From positions 35,686 to 99,685 of the forward strand of contig NZ_KZ304962.1 in assembly GCF_002723615.1 (NCBI RefSeq): 64,000 bases of DNA, in the 5' to 3' direction. A model generated the notes under the pieces. That model did not search any database. It worked only from the letters and a program-made list of their open reading frames with translations, and had not been told where the DNA came from. This DNA is from Limimaricola cinnabarinus. GTDB lineage: Bacteria; Pseudomonadota; Alphaproteobacteria; Rhodobacterales; Rhodobacteraceae. Below, piece after piece: positions 19,944 through 27,991 of the stretch (positions are counted from its first letter, which is position 1; each line of letters starts with the position of its first letter). Position numbers and translations under genes: made by a program.

Positions 19944-20152
19944 TGACTTGTCGCGTGTTGTTTCGGATGCCGCCCTCTTAGCGCAACGGGCGCCTGCATG
20001 TAACCGCTTGGCGCCAGAAGGCCGCGGGCGCTGTGTCCTGCGCCGTTCGCCTGCAATTGCCGGGTTGAGTCGCCCCGCGAATTTGCGCATCTTCGCGCCG
20101 ACTCGTCAGAGTCGCCCCCGGCGCGCGGTTTCGGCCCCGAGCCGGCCTTCGC

Positions 20153-20229
20153 GGTCCCATAGCTCAACTGGATAGAGCAGCTGACTTCTAATCAGCAGGT
20201 TCGGGGTTCGAGTCCTCGTGGGATCGCCA
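20153..20229 (+). tRNA. tRNA-Arg (TCT)
   Basis: A 77-base cloverleaf with encoded CCA at 20227-20229. The anticodon stem-loop GCTGA-CTTCTAA-TCAGC gives anticodon TCT (codon AGA, rare in this GC-rich genome). The T arm is GGGGTTCGAGTCCTC. The acceptor stem GGTCCCA pairs with TGGGATC with one G:U pair. It is followed directly by lower-GC sequence and gene debris. Confidence 0.95.
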
Positions 20230-20707
20230 TGGGCCGTTTTCCTCTTTCGCAACTTATTGATAGTAATTGGTCTTTTGGCGTGTGTTTACAGCCGGTTCGG
20301 CGGTGTCTACAACTCGTCACCCCCGCCGCGCTGCTGGCGCTCGGCGCTGCCTGTGCCATGACCGCGGGGCCGGTGGGCGGGAACGGGGCGCGCGTTGCGG
20401 ATCACTTCGAAGGCCGCGTCACGCAGGTCACGGCGCCGCTGACCTTTCGGCTCGTTTGCTGCGAGACGCTGCTGGGCCTTGCCGATCTGGCGCCGGTCGA
20501 TGCCACCCCCGCCACGGCCCAAAAGCTGCGCGCGGCGCTTCTGGGGCAGGTTCTGTCCTGCACGACCGGCAGCGGGCTGACCGAGGCGGGGGGCGGCGCG
20601 TGCGCTGCCTCGACGCGAATGGCACGCCGCTCTCAAGGCGGCTGGCAAGGTTCGGCCTGGCCGAGAGGCGATGCGACAGCGGTGCCGCCACGCGCGACGC
20701 CTGCTGA
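20229..20707 (+). pseudogene. Frameshifted secreted nuclease-like protein remnant
   Basis: The first frame gives a hydrophobic signal-like stretch (PAALLALGAACAM) and then VADHFEGRVTQVTAPLTFRL, CCETLLGLADLAPVD and AQKLRAALLGQVLSC, which resemble the order of thermonuclease-like (SNase-type) domains. Near the G-run at about 20586-20592 the likely frame shifts: the better continuation is RCLDANGTPLSRRLARFGLAERRC, ending at a stop at 20707. No frame reads through both halves. The start is uncertain; the nominal ATG overlaps the last base of the tRNA. Identification as a nuclease is tentative. Confidence 0.5.
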
Positions 20708-20763
20708 GACGAAAGCGGCGCGGGGCGGTCCCGTGCCGGGGTGAGAGCGGCGCAATTCGGAGC

Positions 20764-21117
20764 GGCGTCAAGGGCACGCCCGAGCGGGCGCTGCTCTACT
20801 GGGGCGGCCTGATCGGCATCGAGATCGACGACCCGCTCACCGGGATGGAGGGGGATGACGCGATCTACGGCCTGCAGGACAACGACAGGCTGCTCGGTCT
20901 GGCGGGCAACGACATCCTCGCCGGGCACGAGGACAACGACCGGCTGGTCCGCGGGCCGGGCAATGATGCCGCGCGCGGCGGCGCGCGGCGCGACCTGCGC
21001 CGCAACCACATGGCGCAGGAGGGCGAGGATGTGCGCATCGATGACGGCGCGGGCATGGTGATCATGTTGCGCGACCTGGCCCTCGGCGATCTGCACGCGC
21101 GCGACGTCCAGTTCTGA
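20764..21117 (+). pseudogene. C-terminal fragment of an RTX-type calcium-binding repeat protein
   Basis: About 117 residues carry degenerate GGxGxDxLx nonapeptides (LTGMEGDDAIYGLQDNDRLL, GLAGNDILAGHEDNDRLV, RGPGNDAARGG) followed by a tail (GAGMVIMLRDLALGDLHARD) like the end of RTX exoproteins secreted by type I systems. There is no N-terminal domain; upstream in this frame the sequence overlaps the nuclease-like remnant in another phase. Several repeat Gly and Asp positions are lost. It is probably the decayed 3' end of a larger gene; the 5' boundary given is approximate. Confidence 0.6.
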
Positions 21118-21126
21118 GCGCCACGA

Positions 21127-21163
21127 GGCGCGGCGCCCCCGAAAATCCTTCGGGCGCCGCGCC
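21127..21163. terminator. Perfect 12-bp inverted repeat between convergent genes
   Basis: GGCGCGGCGCCC (21127-21138) and GGGCGCCGCGCC (21152-21163) around a 13-base loop, between the RTX remnant and the small gene on the other strand. There is no strong T tract. Confidence 0.55.
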
Positions 21164-21175
21164 GATGGGGCGGGG

Positions 21176-21391
21176 TCAGTCGGCCTTTCTTTGCAGCCGG
21201 GCCGCGCGCAGGGCGGCGATCTTGGCGGTGCGGGCCTCGGTCTCGGCGTCGAGGATGGCGCGGGCGGCGCGGGTGGTGATGTCGCCCTTGGTTTCGGCGA
21301 CGGGCGCCGGGGCGGGCCGGGCGGGGGCGGCGCCATTCGCCTGGGACATGCGGGCTTCGAGGTTGGCGAAGGTCAATTCGAGGGCGTTCAT
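21176..21391 (-). CDS. Small conserved hypothetical protein (71 aa)
   Basis: It begins at the ATG at 21391, preceded by AAAGGACAG. Residues 1-20 form a helix-like start (ALELTFANLEARMSQ), then a Pro/Ala linker (AAPARPAPAPVAE), then a strongly charged helix (TRAARAILDAETEARTAKIAALRAARLQRK). No signal peptide or membrane segment. Small proteins of this layout occur in Rhodobacteraceae; the function is unknown. A much longer open frame upstream in the same phase is a shadow of the genes further along. Confidence 0.55.
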   Translation of the reverse strand: MNALELTFANLEARMSQANGAAPARPAPAPVAETKGDITTRAARAILDAETEARTAKIAALRAARLQRKAD

Positions 21392-21403
21392 GATCTGTCC
21401 TTT

Positions 21404-21440
21404 GTCGGGGCACGGTGTCGGGGCACGGTGTCGGGGCACG
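21404..21440. repeat. 13-bp tandem repeat (GTCGGGGCACGGT)
   Basis: Copies start at 21404 and 21417, with a partial third at 21430. They begin 13 bases upstream of the start codon of the minus-strand gene ending at 21176, in its leader or promoter region. Confidence 0.8.
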
Positions 21441-21646
21441 TTCGGACCATTGCGTCGGGGTCGGCGCGCCGCCTGTGCCGTTGCGATAGAAGCTATGTCG
21501 CCACCGTCATCCGGCAAGGTGCCGCGAGGTGCGGCATTGCGCATCATGCCGCGCGGGGGTGCGAAAGGGGCTGTGGCGGCGCGGCGGGGCGGTGTAGACC
21601 AAGCCCCGAGGATCGGCATCAAGACCAACCCATGAGGACAGAGCAG

Positions 21647-22381
21647 ATGATGACACGGGCAATCGGCATGGCGGGGCTTTCGGCGGCCTTTGGCCTCGCG
21701 GCGGCGGCCGCATCGGCGCAGGGGCTGGCGGGCGGCACGCTCGCGCTCGAAACCTCCGCCTTCTTCGAAGAGGGCGCGATCGGCCATACCAGCTATTCGG
21801 GCGGGCTTCAGTTCGACATCGGGCTGGGCTTCGGCGCGGCGATCGACCTGGCCTCCTATGGCTTTTCGGGCTTCGGGGCCGATGGCAGCAATGCGACGCT
21901 GCACGCGCTTTACGATTTCGGCCCCTATGTGATGGGCCTCGACGGCGCGGTGGTCGGGGCCTTCATCGGGCGCGACGGCTACGAGGAGGGCGACGCGGAG
22001 ATCCTTGGCGTCGAGGCTGCCGCATCGGTCTTCGGCCTGCGTGCGGAGGGCTATCTCGTCCGCCATGACGGCACGCGGGGGCAGGCCGACGTGGCCGGTC
22101 TTTCGGCGCGCTACGAGATCACGCCCGCGATCTTCGCCACGGGCGGGGTCGGCTATGCCGATGCCGATGAGGGCGCGCTGACCCGCATGGCGCTGGGCGG
22201 CGGCTACCGGATCGAGGGCGGCCCGCGGCTCTGGGGCGAGCTGGGCCGGATCGAGGCCGAGGACGAGGCCTTCGGCGGCGACGAGACCTTTCTCGCCATC
22301 GGCGCGGAGATCGGCTTCGGCCCGCTGTCGGGCACCAGCTTCGGCACGCGCAGCCTGTTCGACGTGGTGCCGGGGCTCTAG
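21647..22381 (+). CDS. Secreted hypothetical protein with beta-barrel features
   Basis: 244 residues with a signal peptide (RAIGMAGLSAAFGLAAAAASA, cleavage before QGLAGG). The mature part consists of short alternating strands with Gly turns (LQFDIGLGFGAAIDLASYGFSG, ATLHALYDFGPYVMGLDGAV, ARYEITPAIFATGGVGYAD, RMALGGGYRIEGG), as in porin-like or OmpA-like barrels and YadA-type surface proteins of Rhodobacterales. ATGs at 21632, 21647 and 21650 are possible; 21647 follows AGGACAGAG. It overlaps the hydrolase gene on the other strand by four bases, stop to stop. Confidence 0.6.
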   Translation: MMTRAIGMAGLSAAFGLAAAAASAQGLAGGTLALETSAFFEEGAIGHTSYSGGLQFDIGLGFGAAIDLASYGFSGFGADGSNATLHALYDFGPYVMGLDGAVVGAFIGRDGYEEGDAEILGVEAAASVFGLRAEGYLVRHDGTRGQADVAGLSARYEITPAIFATGGVGYADADEGALTRMALGGGYRIEGGPRLWGELGRIEAEDEAFGGDETFLAIGAEIGFGPLSGTSFGTRSLFDVVPGL

Positions 22382-23175
22382 GCCCCGCCCGAGAGCCCGA
22401 GCGCGCGCAGTTGCGCGCAGACGAGAGCGGCCCAGTCCTCGGGCCGCTCCATCGGGGGCAAGTGCCCGGCGCGGCGCAGGATCTCGAAGCGCGCGCCGGG
22501 GATCAGCTCCACCGTCTCGCGCATGAGATCGGTGGGCACCGAGCGGTCCTCGGCGCCCGCGATGCCCAGCACCGGCAGGCGCAGCCCCGAGACCGGGGTC
22601 CACAGATCGGTGCCCGAGACGGCGGCGCAGCCGCCGAGATAGCCCTCCAGCTGCGTGCCCCCCAGCATCCGCCGCGCCCGCCCCGCCGCCGAGCCGTGGC
22701 GCGCGTCGCGCCCGAGCCAGCGGTCGAGCACCGTCTCGACCTGTGCCGCGAGCCCGTCGCGCCGGATCGTGGCGATGCGGTCCTCCCAGATCCTGGGCGT
22801 GCCGATCTTGGCCGCGGTGTTCGACAGGATCAGCGCGCGCACGAGGTCGAGCCGCTTGACCGCCAGCCCCTGCGCCACCATGCCGCCCAGCGACAGCCCC
22901 GCCACCACCGTCTCGCGCAGGCCATGCGCCTCGATCACCGCCTCGGCATCCGAAACCATCTGCCCCATGGAGTAGGGCGCGGGCGGCACGTCCGAGCCGC
23001 CATGGCCGCGCAGATCGTAGCGCAGCGCGCGGATGTCGCCGGGCAGCAGCGGCAGCACCGCGTCCCACAGCGTCATGTCCATCCCGAGCCCGTGCAGAAG
23101 CACCAGCGCGGGCGCGCCCTCGGGCCCCTCGATCCGGGTGGCGAGCCGGCAGCCATCGCGCGCCCCGACGATCAC
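22378..23175 (-). CDS. Alpha/beta hydrolase, 3-oxoadipate enol-lactonase-like
   Basis: 265 residues with the alpha/beta hydrolase pattern: LLHGLGMDMTLWD (oxyanion region), RYDLRGHGGSD, nucleophile elbow GLSLGGM with catalytic Ser, DRSVPTD carrying the acid, and GHLPPMERP with the catalytic His. The MV-free start and GHGGSD spacing resemble PcaD. A true beta-ketoadipate role is uncertain because no other pca genes are nearby. It starts at a GTG (23175) that overlaps the stop of the dehydratase gene; it is the last gene of a four-gene operon. Confidence 0.75.
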   Translation of the reverse strand: MIVGARDGCRLATRIEGPEGAPALVLLHGLGMDMTLWDAVLPLLPGDIRALRYDLRGHGGSDVPPAPYSMGQMVSDAEAVIEAHGLRETVVAGLSLGGMVAQGLAVKRLDLVRALILSNTAAKIGTPRIWEDRIATIRRDGLAAQVETVLDRWLGRDARHGSAAGRARRMLGGTQLEGYLGGCAAVSGTDLWTPVSGLRLPVLGIAGAEDRSVPTDLMRETVELIPGARFEILRRAGHLPPMERPEDWAALVCAQLRALGLSGGA

Positions 23176-24146
23176 CGGGCCGTCTCCAGCGCGCGGGCGA
23201 AGAGCGGCCCGTCGACATTGCCGCCCGTCGCCACCGCGATCACTGCCTCGCCCTCGATCTCGCCGGGGTGAAACAGCGCCGCGGCCAGCGCCACCGCGCC
23301 GCCCGGCTCGATCACGATCTTCAGGTGCCGGAAGGCCAGCGCCATGGCGCGCAGCACCTCCTCCTCGGTCACCACGAGGCCGGGCCCGGCGAGGCGGCGC
23401 AGGATCGGAAAGGTGATGTCGCCCGGCTGCGGCGTGACGATGGCGTCGCAGATCGAGCCGTTCAGCCGGGCGTTGCGGCGGATCTCGCCCGCGGCGAGGC
23501 TGCGGGCCGTGTCGTCGAAGCCCTCGGGCTCTGTAGTGCGCAGCCGCATCTTCGGGGCCTGCGCCTCAAGCGCCAGCGCGATGCCCGCGCTGAGCCCGCC
23601 GCCACCGCAGCAGACCAGCACCTCCGCTTCGCTCACGCCGAGCTCCGACGCCTGCTCGGCGATCTCCAGCCCGGTGGTGCCCTGACCCGCGATCACCAGC
23701 GGCGCGTCGAAGGGCTTGATCAGCGTCAGCCCGCGTTCCTCGGCCAGCGCCGCGCCCATGGCGTCGCGGTCGTCGGTCTCGCGGTCGAAGGGCACGACCT
23801 CCGCGCCCAGCGCCCTCGTCCCGTCGATCTTGGCCTGCGGCGCGTCCTTGGGCATCAGGATCACCGCCGGGATGCCGTGTTCGCGCGCGGCATGGGCCAC
23901 GCCCTGCGCGTGGTTGCCCGAGGAAAAGGCGATGACGCCGCGCGCGCGGATGTCTTCGGGGAGGGCCGAGACGGCGGACCAGCCGCCGCGCGCCTTGAAG
24001 GAGCCGGTGACTTGCAGGCACTCGGCCTTCACCAGCAAGGGGCGGCCTGCCATGCGGTCGAGCGCGGGGGCCCTGAGAAGCGGCGTGCGCCGCAGCCTGT
24101 CGCCGATGCGGGCGCGTGCCGCGCGGATCATCTCGATATCGCTCAA
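23172..24146 (-). CDS. Threonine/serine dehydratase-like PLP enzyme (TTG start)
   Basis: 324 residues of fold-type II pyridoxal-phosphate enzymes: CLQVTGSFKARGG with the Schiff-base Lys, SSGNHAQGVAHAA, the phosphate-binding loop CCGGGGLSAG and the C-terminal VATGGNVD. Close relatives are catabolic threonine dehydratases, serine racemases and ectoine-pathway EutB-like proteins. There is no C-terminal ACT domain, so it is not the feedback-regulated IlvA. A TTG at 24146 with GGAGGACGG upstream overlaps the stop of the preceding hydrolase; an ATG at 24131 is an alternative with a poorer site. Confidence 0.82.
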   Translation of the reverse strand: MSDIEMIRAARARIGDRLRRTPLLRAPALDRMAGRPLLVKAECLQVTGSFKARGGWSAVSALPEDIRARGVIAFSSGNHAQGVAHAAREHGIPAVILMPKDAPQAKIDGTRALGAEVVPFDRETDDRDAMGAALAEERGLTLIKPFDAPLVIAGQGTTGLEIAEQASELGVSEAEVLVCCGGGGLSAGIALALEAQAPKMRLRTTEPEGFDDTARSLAAGEIRRNARLNGSICDAIVTPQPGDITFPILRRLAGPGLVVTEEEVLRAMALAFRHLKIVIEPGGAVALAAALFHPGEIEGEAVIAVATGGNVDGPLFARALETAR

Positions 24147-24985
24147 AGCCCGTCCTCCATGGCCGACCGGCACTTCGCCAGCCAGCCCTGCAATGCCGCG
24201 AGGGATCGGGCCTCGTCAAGAAAGGGCACATGGCCGCGGCCCGGCACGTCGGCAAAGATCATGCCGGGGTTGCGGCGGCGCATCTCACCCGCTGTCTCTC
24301 GGGTCAGCAGTTCGGAATTCGCGCCCCGGATCAGCGCCACGGGCAGGCCCGAGAGCGCATCGAAGAGCGGCCACAGATCGGGCGCGGGCTGCACCGCGCC
24401 GCCCAGCACCGCCTCGCGCAGAGCCGGGTCGTAGCGCAGCTCGAGCCCGTCAGGCGTCTGCTCGTAATGCGCGCGCACCTCCGCCAGCCAGCGGTCATGC
24501 GGCACGTCCTCGAAGCCGGTCCATGTCCTGGCGCGAAAGCGTGCGGCCTCTTCCCATGTCCTCTGCGCGGGACGCCGCCCGAGATAGCCCTTGATCGTCT
24601 CCAGCCCCGCGGGCGCGATCTCGGGGCCGATGTCGTTGAGCGCCACGCCGATCAGCCGCCGCTTCGCGCTGGCGGCGAGCGCCATGGCGATCAGCCCGCC
24701 GCGCGAGGTGCCTAGGATCGCGGCGCGCTCCAGCCGCAAGTGATCCATCAGCGCCAGCACGTCGCGCGCCTCCTGTCCCACCGTGTAGCTCGCCGGATCG
24801 GCCCGATCCGACCGCCCCCGGCCGCGGTAATCGGGCCGGATCAGCCGGACGCCGCCCAGATGCGGCGCGACATGGTCGAAATCGGCGGCGTTGCGCGACA
24901 GGCCGGGCAGGCACAGAAGCGGCAGGCCCTCGCCCTCGTCGAGGTAATGCAGCCCGACGCCGTCTTCCGCCGCAAAGCGCGGCAT
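24143..24985 (-). CDS. Alpha/beta hydrolase
   Basis: 280 residues: LCLPGLSRNAADFD (oxyanion region), RPDYRGRGRSDRA, nucleophile elbow GTSRGGL with catalytic Ser, an inserted helical cap (about 125-200), and GRGHVPFLDE carrying the catalytic His. The substrate is unknown. The ATG at 24985 shares a base with the stop codon of the upstream HAD gene (TGATG), and its own stop overlaps the dehydratase start, so the four genes are tightly coupled. Confidence 0.8.
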   Translation of the reverse strand: MPRFAAEDGVGLHYLDEGEGLPLLCLPGLSRNAADFDHVAPHLGGVRLIRPDYRGRGRSDRADPASYTVGQEARDVLALMDHLRLERAAILGTSRGGLIAMALAASAKRRLIGVALNDIGPEIAPAGLETIKGYLGRRPAQRTWEEAARFRARTWTGFEDVPHDRWLAEVRAHYEQTPDGLELRYDPALREAVLGGAVQPAPDLWPLFDALSGLPVALIRGANSELLTRETAGEMRRRNPGMIFADVPGRGHVPFLDEARSLAALQGWLAKCRSAMEDGL

Positions 24986-25662
24986 CAGGCGAAGCCCGCG
25001 ATACGGGTCAGGTCGGGCAGCACATGGGTCGGGCGCGACCAGAGCCTGTCGCGCGGCTCCTCGTTGCGGTTCACCCATGCGGTGATGAAGCCGTAGCCCG
25101 TGGCCCCCGCGATGTCCCAGAAGTTCGAGCTGACGAAGAGCACCTCGTTCCTGGTGCAGCCGAAATGCTGGCCGACGAGGTCGTAGACCCGCGCATCGGG
25201 CTTGTAGACCCCGGCGGCCTCGGCCGAGAGCACCGCGTCGAGGCTGCCGCCGATGCCGGCGCTCTCAACGGCGCGGTCGAGCATCTGCGGCGCGCCGTTC
25301 GACAGGATCGCGACGTTGCGGCCCTTGGATTTGAGGTCGGCCAGCACCTCGCGCGCTTCGGGAAAGGCGGGCAGCGTGTCGTAGAGCGCCAGGAGCCGCG
25401 CGCGCAGGTCGGGGTCAGGCAGCCCGGATTTTTCGAGCGCATAGGTCAGCGCGTCGGCGGTGACATGGCCGAAATCGATGTGGTGGCCCGCGATGCTGCG
25501 CAGCCATGTGTATTCGAGCTGCTTGGTGCGCCAGTCGCGCGAGACCTGCTCCCAGCTTTCGGCCAGCGCCTCGCCGCCCGGCTCGGCGCTGGCGATGCGG
25601 GCCGCGCCGGCGACGTCGAAGATCGTGCCGTAGGCGTCGAAGACGATGGTGCTGATGGTCAT
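24985..25662 (-). CDS. Haloacid dehalogenase type II (HAD superfamily)
   Basis: 225 residues of the L-2-haloacid dehalogenase class: nucleophile motif VFDAYGTIFD, cap domain with SWEQVSRDWRTKQLEYTWLRSI, motif II ILSNGAPQML, motif III with KPDARVYD, and FVSSNFWDIAGA. This arrangement matches type II dehalogenases that hydrolyse 2-haloalkanoic acids, though many homologues have other natural substrates. It is the first gene of the four-gene overlapping operon (HAD, hydrolase, dehydratase, hydrolase). AGGGGGATTT precedes the ATG. Confidence 0.87.
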   Translation of the reverse strand: MTISTIVFDAYGTIFDVAGAARIASAEPGGEALAESWEQVSRDWRTKQLEYTWLRSIAGHHIDFGHVTADALTYALEKSGLPDPDLRARLLALYDTLPAFPEAREVLADLKSKGRNVAILSNGAPQMLDRAVESAGIGGSLDAVLSAEAAGVYKPDARVYDLVGQHFGCTRNEVLFVSSNFWDIAGATGYGFITAWVNRNEEPRDRLWSRPTHVLPDLTRIAGFA

Positions 25663-25839
25663 GAAATCCCCCTGTGGTGGCGAGGCTGGCATGCCTCGTG
25701 TCCCAGTGAAAGGCTTCTGGGGGCGATCGGGTTGCGAATTGGGCGCAGTCTTCCTACCTAGGGGGGGACAGACGAGGAGCACCCGCCAGACGCGGCCTCC
25801 GGAAATTCACCCCCACGATCCCAGTTCAAGGAGAGGCTC

Positions 25840-26274
25840 ATGACGCAAGTCAAGCAGGGCGACACCGTGCGCATCCATTACACCGGCACTCTGAATGACG
25901 GCCAGACCTTCGATTCGAGCGAGGGCCGCGACCCGCTCGAATTCCAGGTCGGCTCGGGCCAGATCATTCCCGGTCTCGACAGCGCCATGCCCGGCATGGA
26001 AGTCGGCGAGAAGAAGACCGTCGAGGTCGCCTGCGACAACGCCTATGGCCAGCCCGACCCGAACGCCCGCCAGGCCGTGCCGCGCGATTCGATCCCGGCC
26101 GACATCCCGACCGATCCGGGCACCCGCCTGCAGATGCAGACCCCGCAGGGCCAGGTCGTGCCGGTCACCGTGATCGAGGCCAATGAAGAGCAGGTCGTGC
26201 TCGATGCGAACCACCCGCTTGCCGGTCAGGACCTGACCTTCAATGTCGAGCTCGTGGGCGTCGACCCGGCCTGA
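25840..26274 (+). CDS. slyD: FKBP-type prolyl isomerase of the SlyD class
   Basis: 144 residues: an FKBP core split by an insert-in-flap chaperone domain. Seen are VRIHYTGTLNDGQTFDSS, the active-site loop GSGQIIPGLDSAMPGM, VGEKKTVEV, the IF-domain start DNAYGQPDP and the return DANHPLAGQDLTFNVEL. SlyD proteins catalyse prolyl isomerisation and hold folding clients in the cytoplasm. The long metal-binding His/Cys tail of E. coli SlyD is absent, so a role in nickel delivery is unlikely. GGAGAGGCTC precedes the ATG, and a strong terminator follows. Confidence 0.93.
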   Translation: MTQVKQGDTVRIHYTGTLNDGQTFDSSEGRDPLEFQVGSGQIIPGLDSAMPGMEVGEKKTVEVACDNAYGQPDPNARQAVPRDSIPADIPTDPGTRLQMQTPQGQVVPVTVIEANEEQVVLDANHPLAGQDLTFNVELVGVDPA

Positions 26275-26296
26275 TCTCGGGCTTCGAACATCCGGG

Positions 26297-26333
26297 AAAG
26301 GCCCCGGCAGCGTGCGCTGCCGGGGCCTTTTTC
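26297..26333 (+). terminator. Terminator after slyD
   Basis: AAAGGCCCCGGCAGCG (26297-26312) pairs perfectly with CGCTGCCGGGGCCTTT (26315-26330) and is followed by TTT. Confidence 0.9.
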
Positions 26334-26370
26334 ATGTGACATCCCGACCCGTGGAGGCGAAGAAGGGGCC

Positions 26371-26694
26371 ATGCCGATCCTGCCGCTCTACCTCCTTGCC
26401 GCCCTGCTCGAAATCTCCGGCTGCTTCGCGGTCTGGGCCTGGTGGCGGGCAGGGGGCTCGGCGCTGTGGCTGATCCCCGGGGCCGCCGCGCTGGCGGGCT
26501 TTGCGCTGCTGCTGGCGCTCAGCCCCGCCGCCTTCGCGGGAAGGGCCTTCGCGGCCTATGGCGGGGTCTATATCGCGGCCTCTCTGGGCTGGCTCTGGAT
26601 CGCGGAAGGCCAACGCCCCGACCGTTTCGACGCGGGCGGGGCGCTCCTATGCCTGATCGGCGCGGCGCTGATCCTCTGGGGGCCGCGCGGCTAG
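26371..26694 (+). CDS. YnfA/UPF0060-family small membrane protein
   Basis: 107 residues with four membrane helices. Family signatures are [18 protein letters not shown] near the N-terminus with its conserved Glu, [21 protein letters not shown] and the closing [18 protein letters not shown]. YnfA proteins resemble small-multidrug-resistance transporters, and efflux has been proposed for some. Its 3' end overlaps the end of the VOC gene on the other strand by four bases. Confidence 0.88.
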   Translation: MPILPLYLLAALLEISGCFAVWAWWRAGGSALWLIPGAAALAGFALLLALSPAAFAGRAFAAYGGVYIAASLGWLWIAEGQRPDRFDAGGALLCLIGAALILWGPRG

Positions 26695-27119
26695 TCTTTC
26701 TGTGCCGCCATCGCGGCCTGCATCTTTTCGGCGTCCATCCAGCCGGTCTCCAGCACGTTGCCGTCCGGGTCGCGGATGGTGCGGCCATACATGACATCGC
26801 CGTGCTCGACCGTCTTGCCGGTGTCGCTGCCGCCCTGCGCCACCGCCGCCTCGACGATGGCGTCGACCGCGTCGCGGCTCTCGCGCGGGATCGCCACCAG
26901 AACCCCGACCGTCTCGTGCGGATCGGCGACGGGGCCGGGGGCGAAGCCGGCGAAGGTTTCGCGGTCGAGCAGCATCAGGCAGACGCCATCGGTCACGCGG
27001 ATGCAGGTGGTTTGATCGCCGGTGAACTGCGCCACAACGGAAAAGCCCAAGCCCTCGTAGAAGGTGCGGGCGCGGGCGGCGTCCTTCACGGGCAGGTTGA
27101 TGAAGACGTCCTGTGACAT
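26691..27119 (-). CDS. VOC-family (glyoxalase/bleomycin-resistance-like) protein
   Basis: 142 residues with two beta-alpha-beta-beta-beta modules: [20 protein letters not shown] and, in the second half, [18 protein letters not shown], the usual VOC ending with its metal-binding Glu. Substrates of this branch (extradiol-type or glyoxalase-like lactoylglutathione-lyase relatives) are not predictable. The start at 27119 gives the normal family N-terminus. It stands alone upstream of fabI on the same strand but in a separate unit. Confidence 0.82.
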   Translation of the reverse strand: MSQDVFINLPVKDAARARTFYEGLGFSVVAQFTGDQTTCIRVTDGVCLMLLDRETFAGFAPGPVADPHETVGVLVAIPRESRDAVDAIVEAAVAQGGSDTGKTVEHGDVMYGRTIRDPDGNVLETGWMDAEKMQAAMAAQKD

Positions 27120-27183
27120 GGAAAGGCTCGCGACAGGGGAAACCTGCCGCGAGCCTAAACCCGTTGCGCTTTCGCGCAAGTCT

Positions 27184-27969
27184 TCAGATGTTCTCGCTCT
27201 GGGGCATGCCCAGCACGTGGTAGCCGCCATCGACATGCACGATCTCGCCGGTGGTGCAGGCCGCCGCATCCGAGCAGAGGTAGAGCGCCGTGCCGCCCAC
27301 CGCCTCGAGCGTGGCGTTGGCGCGCAGGGGCGCGTTGGCGTCGGTGTGCTTGAAGGTCTTGCGCGCGCCGCCGATCGCGGCGCCCGCCAGCGTCTTCATC
27401 GGCCCGGGCGAGACCGCGTTGACGCGGATGCCCTCGGGGCCGAGATCGTTGGCGAGGTAGCGCACGCTGGCCTCCAGCGCCGCCTTGGCCACGCCCATGA
27501 CGTTGTAGAAGGGCGTCACCTTGTTCGAGCCCTGATAGGTCAGGGTGATGATCGAGCCGCCGGCGCTCATCAGCGGATGGGCGCGGCGGGCGATGTCGAT
27601 CAGCGAGTAGCAGGAGATGTCGAGCGAGTTGCGGAAGTTCTCGCGGCTGGTGTTGATGAAGCGGCCCGTCAGCTCGTCCTTGTTGGAATAGGCGATGGCG
27701 TGGACCACGAAATCGAGCCGGCCCCAGCGCTCCTCGATCTTCTTGAAGGCCGCGTCGAGCGAGGCGTCGTCGGTGACGTCCACGTCGAGCAGGAAGTCCG
27801 AGTTGAGCTGCGCCACGAGCGGCGCGACGCGCCGCCCGAAGGTCTCGCCCTGATAGGAGAAGGCCATCTCGGCCCCCGCGCCATGCAGCGCCTTGGCGAT
27901 GCCCCAGGCGATCGACCGGTCGTTCGCGACCCCCATGACAAGGCCGCGCTTGCCCACCATCGACATCAT
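27184..27969 (-). CDS. fabI: Enoyl-[acyl-carrier-protein] reductase (NADH)
   Basis: 261 residues of the FabI short-chain reductase type, which reduces trans-2-enoyl-ACP in the last step of fatty-acid elongation. The cofactor loop GVANDRSIAWGIAKAL, the AIAYSNKDEL region and the catalytic Tyr and Lys in YNVMGVAKAALEASVRYLA (Tyr-x6-Lys) are seen, and the end is AAACTTGEIVHVDGGYHVLG. GGGAGAGACGGAC precedes the ATG. It follows fabB by only 22 bases, so fabA-fabB-fabI form one operon. Confidence 0.95.
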   Translation of the reverse strand: MMSMVGKRGLVMGVANDRSIAWGIAKALHGAGAEMAFSYQGETFGRRVAPLVAQLNSDFLLDVDVTDDASLDAAFKKIEERWGRLDFVVHAIAYSNKDELTGRFINTSRENFRNSLDISCYSLIDIARRAHPLMSAGGSIITLTYQGSNKVTPFYNVMGVAKAALEASVRYLANDLGPEGIRVNAVSPGPMKTLAGAAIGGARKTFKHTDANAPLRANATLEAVGGTALYLCSDAAACTTGEIVHVDGGYHVLGMPQSENI

Positions 27970-27991
27970 GTCCGTCTCTCCCGCCTCTGCG

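Noticed and set aside
20197..20229. Attachment-site duplication of the tRNA-Arg 3' end
   Set aside because: I saw no second copy of the tRNA 3' sequence and no integrase gene in the window.
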